The translations under genes and the position numbers were made by a program. From the NCBI RefSeq assembly GCF_905475345.1, contig NC_066607.1, positions 4,001,050-4,065,049 on the forward strand: a stretch of 64,000 nt of DNA. The letters run 5' to 3'. This DNA is from Vespula vulgaris (taxonomy: Eukaryota > Arthropoda > Insecta > Hymenoptera > Vespidae). The stretch's first letter is position 1. Each line of letters starts with the position of its first letter. Shown piece by piece: positions 52,420 through 62,600 of the stretch. A model generated the notes under the pieces. It had not been told where the DNA came from and did no database searches. It saw only the letters and a program-made list of their open reading frames with translations.

Positions 52420-53018
52420 TGGATTCCCGGATAGCAGTTCCTAAGTATCACGCTCGTTAGAGCAAGATGGTTCTTTATTCTCTTGTCTGATGAGGAATAC
52501 TTAACATTTTGATATTTTTATTATAACACTATTTTTATTAACTTTGTTAATTTTTTTTTTTTTTTCTTTTAGGAAGCCTATGTTGTAATTTCGTTCTACT
52601 GTTTGGATACGGATAAAAGAACAATTCAACGCTCTAGTTGGAAATGGTCTTTGTAAAATTGCGACTCACGGTTAGCATTGTTTAATGATATTTTAGTATT
52701 TTTTATCGCCATGTACTTTATTATAGGTTTCAATACTGCATTTTTATTATTTTCCTAAAATAGGAAAGCCTCCTTCCTCTAGGATCTATCATGAATATGA
52801 AGATGAGAAAGGAAAGGAAAGGAGCCAGGAAGATGCGATGGAAGCAATAACGAAGGATGGAATCTTGAAGAATCTTCCATTGGATTAAAATCAGCAGGAA
52901 AACAACGCTTCCTTCATTTTACCGAACCGAAAGAAGACTCGCCTCTCCTTCGTGCGTATAGCTTCTTTAAATCTGTTTAAGCTCCAACGTTCTACGTAAT
53001 TCTCGGCGATTTTGCGCA
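52420..53018. other. Spacer between repeat family and minisatellite
   Basis: AT-rich DNA with a poly-T tract (about 52,552-52,565) and a GGAAA-rich stretch near 52,810. No gene seen. Confidence 0.5.
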
Positions 53019-53530
53019 CCCCTAAGCGTTTCTGCGATACCCTGAGCGTTTCTGCGATACCCTGAGCGTTTCTGCGTGACACCCTGAGCGTTTCTGCGAT
53101 ACCCTGAGCGTTTCTGCGACACCCTGAGCGTTTCTGCGACACCCTGAGCGTTTCTGCGACACCCTGAGCGTTTCTGCGACACCCTGAGCGTTTCTGCGAC
53201 ACCCTGAGCGTTTCTGCGACACCCTGAGCGTTTCTGCGACACCCCTGAGCGTTTCTGCGACACCCCTGAGCGTTTCTGCGACACCCCTGAGCGTTTCTGC
53301 GACACCCCTGAGCGTTTCTGCGACACCCCTGAGCGTTTCTGCGACACCCCTGAGCGTTTCTGCGACACCCCTGAGCGTTTCTGCGACACCCCTGAGCGTT
53401 TCTGCGACACCCCTGAGCGATCTTGCATGATACCCTAAGCGTTTCTGCGATACTACCTTGAGCGTACCTTGGATACCCTAAGCGATCTTGCATGATACCC
53501 TGAGCGTTTCTGCGACACCCTCAGCGTACC
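53019..53530. repeat. 20/21 bp minisatellite
   Basis: About 25 tandem copies of ACCCTGAGCGTTTCTGCGAC. The left part is mainly the 20 bp form; from about 53,241 to 53,420 the unit gains a C and is 21 bp, which keeps one reading frame and gives a seven-residue protein repeat on the minus strand (CRRNAQG). The right end decays into variants with GATCTTGCATGAT. The long minus-strand frames across it are a by-product of the 21 bp period. Confidence 0.95.
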
Positions 53531-53854
53531 TGCGCAATCCCTAACGTCGTATTCTGTTTAATTCTCAGCGTTTTGCGTAACCACCAGCATTTCAAACGAT
53601 TCCCCTGCTTTAGTCTTGCGCATAATTGCGATGTTTTACGAAAAATTACAAGATAGAAACAAATTTGTTAGAATCATTGTTATAATATTGTTGGAGTTTA
53701 TAGAGCGTTGAAAAAAAGAAACTTCAATTGGAAGGTAGTACATCAGTTGATTTTTTCTTTCCGGAATGTTAACATAAAATTGTTTTATACTTCACAAGAT
53801 ATTACGTGCGGTGCAACGTTTAAGCGGTTGTATTATTGTTTAAATCTTATTTTA

Positions 53855-54250
53855 TATCGACCAATCGTATATTATAGATTCTTTAAATAATTGTAAAGTG
53901 ATAGAAAGCATACATAAACTTGGGTGCGTTAAGAAAACTATTATTGAAGTATAATTTTATATCGAACAAACGTATATTGTAAACCGTTTAAATAATTGTA
54001 TAGTGATAAGAAGCGTATATAAACAATGGTGCGTTGAGAAAAATATTTAAATATAATTTTAACTCGAGTAAACGTATAGTATAGAATGTTCAAATAATTA
54101 GTTAAACTAATAGAAAGTATACATAAATTCTGATGCGTTGAGAGAATTATCGTTTAATTATAATTTTATACCGAACAAACGTATATTGTAAAATTGTTTA
54201 AATAATTGTAAAGTGATAGAAAGCATACATAAATTTGATGCGTTAAGAGA
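53855..54250. repeat. ~105 bp AT-rich tandem repeat
   Basis: Four diverged copies of a unit containing TAAATAATTGTAAAGTGATAG and CATACATAAA, spaced roughly 102-109 bp. Confidence 0.8.
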
Positions 54251-54259
54251 ATTTTAGAC

Positions 54260-57200
54260 CACCGTTGGGCGTATCGAAAACCGTCGTCCAGTATTTATCC
54301 GTAACAAGAAACATCTTTTTAGACAATTCTTAGGATATCGCGTGACCCCAGCTTCGCGAATAATTGAAATGCTCATATACTAAAAAAGAAAAAATATTTT
54401 TATCATTGTAGTAAGAAAGCGTCGAAAAAAAAAAAGTTTAAATAGAAGGCAGTATGTAAGCAGATTTCTGTTCTGCGAAACGTTCGATTAAAATTATTTT
54501 CTACGTACTACGAGCGGTATAAAGCCTGAGCGGCGGGGTTGTATTCTGTAAATATTAGTTTGATACTACCGAGCGTACATATGTAGCGTACATTGCTTAA
54601 ATGATTGTAAAACGACAAAAAATAAAAATGATCTAGGTTTAGCGCGGTTCAACGCGGTCCAACGCGTGTACCGGAAATTTTAGGGCATTGTAGAGCGTTT
54701 CAACTACCGTGAATCCATTCGTGCGTAATTAAGCGTGTTGCGTAATTCCGAACAGATTGGCGTAACCCTTAGAAATATTGCGTAAACCCCTAACCCTTAT
54801 TTTGGTAAATTCTCTGGCTCTGCCAGACGCAACCCAGCAATTTCGCCCACTACGTGGTTTGGCGTAAGTATCCATTTGTCAAAGTATGGGTTTTTTTTTA
54901 CACGTAAGTTCTGTCGATTTTTCGCAACGTCCAACGTGGACACCCAGAATGTTGTCTTTCTCAGGTTATCTGCAACCTCGAAGTTATTTATTTACCTACA
55001 TACTATCGAGATAACTGAAACGATGGTACTTTTTGCATAATGTTAAGGGCATTCCGTCGTTTTGAACGAATGCGCGTAACCAGCAGTTTTTTTTTGTATG
55101 AAGCCCACCGTATCTATATAATCCTTACAGATTTTGTGTAAACCTTGGCGTGTATTCAGCCGAACTTTTGTGGTCTAACTTCGGTGTAATCCAGACGCGA
55201 CCCAACGATTTGCAGTAAGTATTTTTTTCACTTAATGCCTTTATTTTCGTTCCGTAATTCTACGCGTGTTGCGTAAATTGCATAGTATCTGCACCCCGCG
55301 GCTCATTTTCCTAGATACCAGCGAAGTTATTTAAACTGCGGCATTTTTTTTTTCATAGTTCGGGATATTTTCGTTTTATCCGAAGAATCCGCGTTTTTAT
55401 ATAGCCTAACGTTTCTGTGTAAACCGTGGCGTGTATTTAGCTTCATTTTAGCGTGTCTACTTAACTCTAACGTTTCCACATTATCACTGAGTTATCGACC
55501 GTATTTTTTTTTTACGTGATCTCTTCGTCGCGTAATTCTTCGCGTATATTGTAATTTGGAGGGTATTTAGAACCCTAGCTTATTTTCCATGATATTAGAT
55601 GGGTTACTTACCCGACAGAATATTTGCATAGTCCCAGGGGTACTCCTTCCGATGAATCGTTGCAATGTCTAACTTTTTTTTTTTTACAACGCCAAGCGAT
55701 TTTGCGAAACGTTTGCACGATGTGAAAGCCCTAGTGTAACGTAGCGTAACGTATTTTTACATAACGATCCCGAGATTTGTCGAAAGTACTTCTTTTTTCA
55801 TAATGCTTGTTGGAGGTTTTTCTTTTTGACATTCTTAACAGTTTCGTTATTCGTAGAATACTCTAAGTAGCTTATTTTCGTAGATACTAGCTAGGTTACT
55901 GAAACGACAGCATTTTTCTTTTTTTTTCTTTTTTATAATTCGTGGGGGACTCGTTAGATCCGACGAATCTGCGTAAATACTAGGGTTTTACTCGTAGATG
56001 ACCGTGTACTTTCATGTGTATCTGCAACTATCAGCTTATTAATCGAAGATATTACCGAGGTTATATGATCGACTGCATTTATTTTGCATAATCTGTGGGG
56101 CACTCGCGTTATTTCCGAAGAATCTGCGTAAATACTAGGGTTTTCAGGGAATGCGGCGTTTCTGTGTAATCCTTGTAGATTTGGCGTCGGTAATAGGGCG
56201 TATTTAGGTAGCCTCCGAGAATGCGGCGTAATCCGATTGTTTTCGCGTTACCACCCTGTGATTTCGCGTAAGTACTTTCATTTGTACGTAATACTTGTGT
56301 AAATTCCTGTCGGTTTTCGATAACTCGTAGATGACCGTGTAGTTCCCGTGTATTTACAACTGTCGGCTTATTAATCGAAGATATTACCGAGGTTATATGA
56401 TCGACTGCATTTTTTTTTTTGCATAATCTGTGGGGCACTCCCGTTATTTCCGACGAATCTGCGTAAATACTAGGGTTTTCAGGAAATGCAGCGTTTCTGT
56501 GTAATCCTTGTAGATTTGGCGTCGGTAATAGGGCGTATTTAGGTAGCCTCCGAGAATGCAGCGTAATCCGATTGTTTCCGCATTACCACCCTGTGATTTC
56601 GCGTAAGTACTTTCATTTGTACGTAATACTTGTGTAAATTCCTGTCGGTTTTCGATAACTCGTAGATGACCGTGTAGTTCCCGTGTATTTACAACTGTCG
56701 GCTTATTAATCGAAGATATTACCGAGGTTATATGATCGACTGCATTTTTTTTTTTTGCATAATCTGAGGGGCACTCGCGTTATTTCCGACGAATCTGCGT
56801 AAATATTAGGGTTTTCAGGAAATGCAGCGTTTCTGTGTAATCCTTGTAGATTTGGCGTCGGTAATAGGGCGTATTTAGGTGGCCTCCGAGAATGCGGCGT
56901 AATCCAATTGTTTCCGCATTACCACCCTGTGATTTCGCGTAAGTACTTGCCTTTGTACGTAATACTTGTGTAAATTCCTGTCGGTTTTCGATAACTCGTA
57001 GATGACCGTGTAGTTCCCGTGTATTTACAACTGTCGGCTTATTAATCGAAGATATTACCGAGGTTATTTTATCGACTGCATTTTTTTTTTGCATAATCCG
57101 CGGGGCACTCGTTATATCCGACGAATTTGCGTAACTACTAGCATTTTCATAAAGTCGGGCATTTCTGCGTAACCTACAGATTTTACAAAAATCTAAGTAC

Positions 57201-58480
57201 GCAATCTACAGCGTGGGACATAACCCCACTGTCTTCGCTTTACCATCAGGTGATTAGAAGTATTTGTCCGTTTTCTTTTTAGGTAATCCCTCCTTTTTTC
57301 AATAATTCCTAACGTACCGACGTAGTTCCTAGGTTTATCAGCAATACCCTGGTTATTTTCTTAGATACTAGCGAGGTTACTTAAACGACATTTTTGTCCT
57401 CCGAGCTTTCTCCGTAATCTTATTTTTTTCCGCATAACCATCTCGTGATTTCGCTCAAGTATATTGTTTTTCCGTAATGGATGTCGATTTTTCCTAACTC
57501 CTAGATGACCGTGTAATTTCCAGGATATCTGTAACGATCAGCTTATTAATTCTAGATATTAACGAGGTTATTTAGTCGATAGCATTTTTGAATAGTCCCT
57601 GAGGCGGTTGCATTATTTACGTAGACTATACGAACTACCAGCATCTTTATAAAGCTCATCGTTTCTGGGTAACCCTTACAGATTTTGGCTTATCCGACTG
57701 GCGATTTGAAGTAAGTATTTGTGCTTTATTTTTTATTCTTATGTAATATCTGTCTTCAATAATTATTAATATACCGACGTAATTTCTAGGTTATCCGTAG
57801 TACCCATCTTATTTCCCTAGATTCTAGAGAGGTTACTTAAACGACAACATCGTTGCATAATCCCAGGGGCATATTCGTTATTTCCTACGAATCAAGTAAC
57901 GACCAGCGTCTTCATAAAGTGCAGCATTTCTGTATATTCTCATAGATTTGTCGTCAATCCCAGAACGTATTTAGGTGGCCTCCGAGCGTCAGGCGTAACG
58001 TCATAGTGTCTGCATAAGCGAATAAATTTGTTTTTACCTAATGCTTGTCAAAATGCTTGTCGATTTTGCATAATTCCTAGATGTCCGTGTAATTTCCACG
58101 GTATCTTCATCCACCAACTTACTAATCCTAGATATTAACGTAGTTATTTAATAAACAGCAATTAGCATAGTCCGTGGGGCGTTTGCGTTATTATCGAAAA
58201 ATCGGCGTAACCACCAGCATTTCCATAAAGCTCGTTTCTATGTAACCCTTACAAATTTTGCAAAAATTCTAGTACGTATTGTGGTGTTTACAGTGGTTCG
58301 ACGTAATTCCACAGTAATCGCATAAAAACCATCCAGTGATATGAAGTAATTATTTTTCTTATGTTCCTCTCTCTTAGGTAATCGATTGGTTTTTCCTGTT
58401 TATCTGTAATGCCCAGCTTATTTTTCTAAATATTACGTAGAATCGATAAATGACAACATATTTGCATAATCCCAGGGGCA
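54260..58480. repeat. Degenerate subtelomeric repeat field
   Basis: Sequence built of short recurring phrases such as GCGTAACC, AGCGTTTCTG, GATTTTGCGTAA and GCATAATC, often with poly-T tracts. Phrases recur in a similar order every few hundred bases, so this is an old, decayed higher-order repeat, probably related to the 53.0 kb minisatellite. No gene is seen; open frames found in it follow the repeat. Confidence 0.7.
56100..57130. repeat. ~335 bp higher-order tandem repeat
   Basis: Three well-preserved copies, with the phrase AATCTGCGTAAATACTAGGG (or ATTAGGG) at 56,121, 56,456 and 56,792, that is 335-336 bp apart. Each copy holds GTAGATGACCGTGTAGTTCC and a poly-T tract followed by GCATAATC. 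More diverged copies extend on both sides. Confidence 0.9.
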
Positions 58481-58599
58481 CCGCCATATGGGTGTGAACG
58501 TAAGTGTGTACGTACGAATGAGAGCGTAAAGTGCCTCTACCGGCCATTTTCTAAAACAGGTAGCAGGCCTCCGTAATTTCCGTGTAATCAGTCTCAGAC

Positions 58600-58745
58600 T
58601 GATATTACTGTATAATATTTGTTTCATTTTATTGTATACTATTTGCCTGATTTTATTGTATAATATTTGTCTCATTTTAATATATACTATTTGTATAATT
58701 TTATTGCATGATATTTGTGTGATTTTATTATATAATATTAAACAG
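58600..58745. repeat. ~24 bp AT-rich tandem repeat
   Basis: About five copies of TATTTGTCTCATTTTATTGTA variants in tandem. Confidence 0.85.
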
Positions 58746-58969
58746 AGGGGAAAGTATAAGTAGACATCAGAATTTGAATGTTTGTGATCGATCATTTATA
58801 CGACGCCTTTGAATAATCGTCTAAAAAGAAAACGGTTACATCAAGCTTGCGTCTTTATTGAATAAGAGACACGACTGAGCTTCAATGACATTCCGCCTGC
58901 AGTACGTCTGATTTGCGTTCAGTATTCTATCAGACTTCCTTCTGTTTCATGTTAAATTATGCGGCATAA

Positions 58970-59129
58970 GCTGTGGAAAGATTGTAAAAGAGACGTATAA
59001 GAACTGTATGAGAGTTGTGCAAAAGTTGTGTGAGATGTCCAAAATGTGTGTAAAAGTTGTGTGAGACTTACATAAAAGGTGCGTACAACTTGTGAAAAAA
59101 TTCTGTAAAAGTTGTAGAAAAAGTATTAT
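58970..59129. repeat. Degenerate AAAAGTTGTGTGAG repeats
   Basis: Loose tandem of GTGTAAAAGTTGTG phrases forming the transition from unique sequence to the telomere-like repeats. Confidence 0.6.
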
Positions 59130-59685
59130 CTGAAGGTTGTGTCTGAGGTTGTGTCTGAGGTTGTGTCTGAAGGTTGTGTTTGAAGGTTGGGTCTGAGGTT
59201 GTGTCTGCAGGTTGTGTCTGAAGGTAGTGTCTGAAGGTTGGGTCTGAGGTTGCGTCTGAAGGTTGTGTCCGAAGGTTGCGTCCGAAGGTTGGGTCTGAGG
59301 TTGTGTCTGCAGGTTGTGTCTGAAGGTAGTGTCTGAAGGTTGGGTCTGAGGTTGCGTCTGAAGGTTGTGTCCGAAGGTTGCGTCCGAAGGTTGTGTCTGA
59401 GGTTGCGTCTGAAGGTTGTGTCTGAAGGTTGTGTCTGAAGGTTGTGTCCGAGGTTGCGTCTGAAGGTTGTGTCTGAAGGTTGTGTCTGAAGGTTGTGTCC
59501 GAGGTTGTGTCTGAAGGTTGTGTCTGAAGGTTGTGTCTGAGGTTGTGTCTGAAGGTTGTGTCCGGGGTTGTGTCTGAAGGTTGTGTCTGAAGGTTGTGTC
59601 CGAGGTTGTGTCTGAAGGTTGTGTCCGGGGTTGTGTCCGAGGTTGTGTCCGGGGTTGTGACTGAAGGTTTTTTCTGCAGAGCAGG
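59130..59685 (+). repeat. Proximal telomere-like 12/13-mer zone
   Basis: Mixed tandem of TTGTGTCTGAGG, TTGTGTCTGAAGG, TTGCGTCCGAAGG and TTGTGTCCGGGG. These are variants of the terminal 11-mer with one or two added bases before GG. A 102 bp block is duplicated (copies starting at 59,189 and 59,291). This looks like old telomeric DNA decayed by mutation and unequal exchange. Confidence 0.9.
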
Positions 59686-62600
59686 TTGCGTCTGGGTTGC
59701 GTTTGGGTTGCGTCTGGGTTGCGTCTGGGTTGCGTCTGGGTTGCGTCTGGGTTGCGTCTGGGTTGCGTCTGGGTTGCGTCTGGGTTGCGTCTGGGTTGCG
59801 TCTGGGTTGCGTCTGGGTTGCGTCTGGGTTGCGTCTGGGTTGCGTCTGGGTTGCGTCTGGGTTGCGTCTGGGTTGCGTCTGGGTTGCGTCTGGGTTGCGT
59901 CTGGGTTGCGTCTGGGTTGCGTCTGGGTTGCGTCTGGGTTGCGTCTGGGTTGCGTCTGGGTTGCGTCTGGGTTGCGTCTGGGTTGCGTCTGGGTTGCGTC
60001 TGGGTTGCGTCTGGGTTGCGTCTGGGTTGCGTCTGGGTTGCGTCTGGGTTGCGTCTGGGTTGCGTCTGGGTTGCGTCTGGGTTGCGTCTGGGTTGCGTCT
60101 GGGTTGCGTCTGGGTTGCGTCTGGGTTGCGTCTGGGTTGCGTCTGGGTTGCGTCTGGGTTGCGTCTGGGTTGCGTCTGGGTTGCGTCTGGGTTGCGTCTG
60201 GGTTGCGTCTGGGTTGCGTCTGGGTTGCGTCTGGGTTGCGTCTGGGTTGCGTCTGGGTTGCGTCTGGGTTGCGTCTGGGTTGCGTCTGGGTTGCGTCTGG
60301 GTTGCGTCTGGGTTGCGTCTGGGTTGCGTCTGGGTTGCGTCTGGGTTGCGTCTGGGTTGCGTCTGGGTTGCGTCTGGGTTGCGTCTGGGTTGCGTCTGGG
60401 TTGCGTCTGGGTTGCGTCTGGGTTGCGTCTGGGTTGCGTCTGGGTTGCGTCTGGGTTGCGTCTGGGTTGCGTCTGGGTTGCGTCTGGGTTGCGTCTGGGT
60501 TGCGTCTGGGTTGCGTCTGGGTTGCGTCTGGGTTGCGTCTGGGTTGCGTCTGGGTTGCGTCTGGGTTGCGTCTGGGTTGCGTCTGGGTTGCGTCTGGGTT
60601 GCGTCTGGGTTGCGTCTGGGTTGCGTCTGGGTTGCGTCTGGGTTGCGTCTGGGTTGCGTCTGGGTTGCGTCTGGGTTGCGTCTGGGTTGCGTCTGGGTTG
60701 CGTCTGGGTTGCGTCTGGGTTGCGTCTGGGTTGCGTCTGGGTTGCGTCTGGGTTGCGTCTGGGTTGCGCCTGGGTTGCGTCTGGGTTGCGTCTGGGTTGC
60801 GTCTGGGTTGCGTCTGGGTTGCGTCTGGGTTGCGTCTGGGTTGCGTCTGGGTTGCGTCTGGGTTGCGTCTGGGTTGCGTCTGGGTTGCGTCTGGGTTGCG
60901 TCTGGGTTGCGTCTGGGTTGCGTCTGGGTTGCGTCTGGGTTGCGTCTGGGTTGCGTCTGGGTTGCGTCTGGGTTGCGTCTGGGTTGCGTCTGGGTTGCGT
61001 CTGGGTTGCGTCTGGGTTGCGTCTGGGTTGCGTCTGGGTTGCGTCTGGGTTGCGTCTGGGTTGCGTCTGGGTTGCGTCTGGGTTGCGTCTGGGTTGCGTC
61101 TGGGTTGCGTCTGGGTTGCGTCTGGGTTGCGTCTGGGTTGCGTCTGGGTTGCGTCTGGGTTGCGTCTGGGTTGCGTCTGGGTTGCGTCTGGGTTGCGTCT
61201 GGGTTGCGTCTGGGTTGCGTCTGGGTTGCGTCTGGGTTGCGTCTGGGTTGCGTCTGGGTTGCGTCTGGGTTGCGTCTGGGTTGCGTCTGGGTTGCGTCTG
61301 GGTTGCGTCTGGGTTGCGTCTGGGTTGCGTCTGGGTTGCGTCTGGGTTGCGTCTGGGTTGCGTCTGGGTTGCGTCTGGGTTGCGTCTGGGTTGCGTCTGG
61401 GTTGCGTCTGGGTTGCGTCTGGGTTGCGTCTGGGTTGCGTCTGGGTTGCGTCTGGGTTGCGTCTGGGTTGCGTCTGGGTTGCGTCTGGGTTGCGTCTGGG
61501 TTGCGTCTGGGTTGCGTCTGGGTTGCGTCTGGGTTGCGTCTGGGTTGCGTCTGGGTTGCGTCTGGGTTGCGTCTGGGTTGCGTCTGGGTTGCGTCTGGGT
61601 TGCGTCTGGGTTGCGTCTGGGTTGCGTCTGGGTTGCGTCTGGGTTGCGTCTGGGTTGCGTCTGGGTTGCGTCTGGGTTGCGTCTGGGTTGCGTCTGGGTT
61701 GCGTCTGGGTTGCGTCTGGGTTGCGTCTGGGTTGCGTCTGGGTTGCGTCTGGGTTGCGTCTGGGTTGCGTCTGGGTTGCGTCTGGGTTGCGTCTGGGTTG
61801 CGTCTGGGTTGCGTCTGGGTTGCGTCTGGGTTGCGTCTGGGTTGCGTCTGGGTTGCGTCTGGGTTGCGTCTGGGTTGCGTCTGGGTTGCGTCTGGGTTGC
61901 GTCTGGGTTGCGTCTGGGTTGCGTCTGGGTTGCGTCTGGGTTGCGTCTGGGTTGCGTCTGGGTTGCGTCTGGGTTGCGTCTGGGTTGCGTCTGGGTTGCG
62001 TCTGGGTTGCGTCTGGGTTGCGTCTGGGTTGCGTCTGGGTTGCGTCTGGGTTGCGTCTGGGTTGCGTCTGGGTTGCGTCTGGGTTGCGTCTGGGTTGCGT
62101 CTGGGTTGCGTCTGGGTTGCGTCTGGGTTGCGTCTGGGTTGCGTCTGGGTTGCGTCTGGGTTGCGTCTGGGTTGCGTCTGGGTTGCGTCTGGGTTGCGTC
62201 TGGGTTGCGTCTGGGTTGCGTCTGGGTTGCGTCTGGGTTGCGTCTGGGTTGCGTCTGGGTTGCGTCTGGGTTGCGTCTGGGTTGCGTCTGGGTTGCGTCT
62301 GGGTTGCGTCTGGGTTGCGTCTGGGTTGCGTCTGGGTTGCGTCTGGGTTGCGTCTGGGTTGCGTCTGGGTTGCGTCTGGGTTGCGTCTGGGTTGCGTCTG
62401 GGTTGCGTCTGGGTTGCGTCTGGGTTGCGTCTGGGTTGCGTCTGGGTTGCGTCTGGGTTGCGTCTGGGTTGCGTCTGGGTTGCGTCTGGGTTGCGTCTGG
62501 GTTGCGTCTGGGTTGCGTCTGGGTTGCGTCTGGGTTGCGTCTGGGTTGCGTCTGGGTTGCGTCTGGGTTGCGTCTGGGTTGCGTCTGGGTTGCGTCTGGG

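Larger units (their letters stand above)
45100..52420 (+). repeat. Subtelomeric repeat family, ~600 bp and ~1.7 kb units
   Basis: A direct-repeat field in which the block CGTGGGGAAGCCATT or a close variant recurs at 45,381, 45,981, 46,584, 47,173, 47,770, 49,494 and 51,163. The first five are 589-603 bp apart; the last two steps are about 1.7 kb because those units carry an additional ~1.1 kb segment. Every unit has the same orientation, towards the telomere. A typical unit is: an AT-rich leader (GATATCCGTTTAGATAG), the promoter-like block with TGACGTAA and CCGCCATT, a CAG|GTAATT donor-like site, a spacer with CCTTAACCTAAC, then a short open frame ending at a GTAAGC donor-like site. Confidence 0.85.

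Noticed and set aside
52891..53493. 200-codon and 153-codon minus-strand frames with repeats such as CRRNAQG
   Set aside because: They are translations of the 20/21 bp minisatellite in different frames; the frame changes wherever the period is 20.
54700..54900. A complete telomerase RNA gene around the 15-nt C-strand match
   Set aside because: A T9 tract follows about 55 bases later, no TATA or PSE-like promoter is evident, and the segment aligns with other copies of the degenerate repeat that lack the match.
56109..57094. 104-109 codon minus-strand frames, two similar proteins
   Set aside because: They follow the 335 bp higher-order repeat and owe their similarity to it; no splice or domain evidence.
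53019..59685. CRISPR-like direct repeats
   Set aside because: Repeats are head-to-tail with no unique spacers, in a eukaryotic subtelomere; these are minisatellites.
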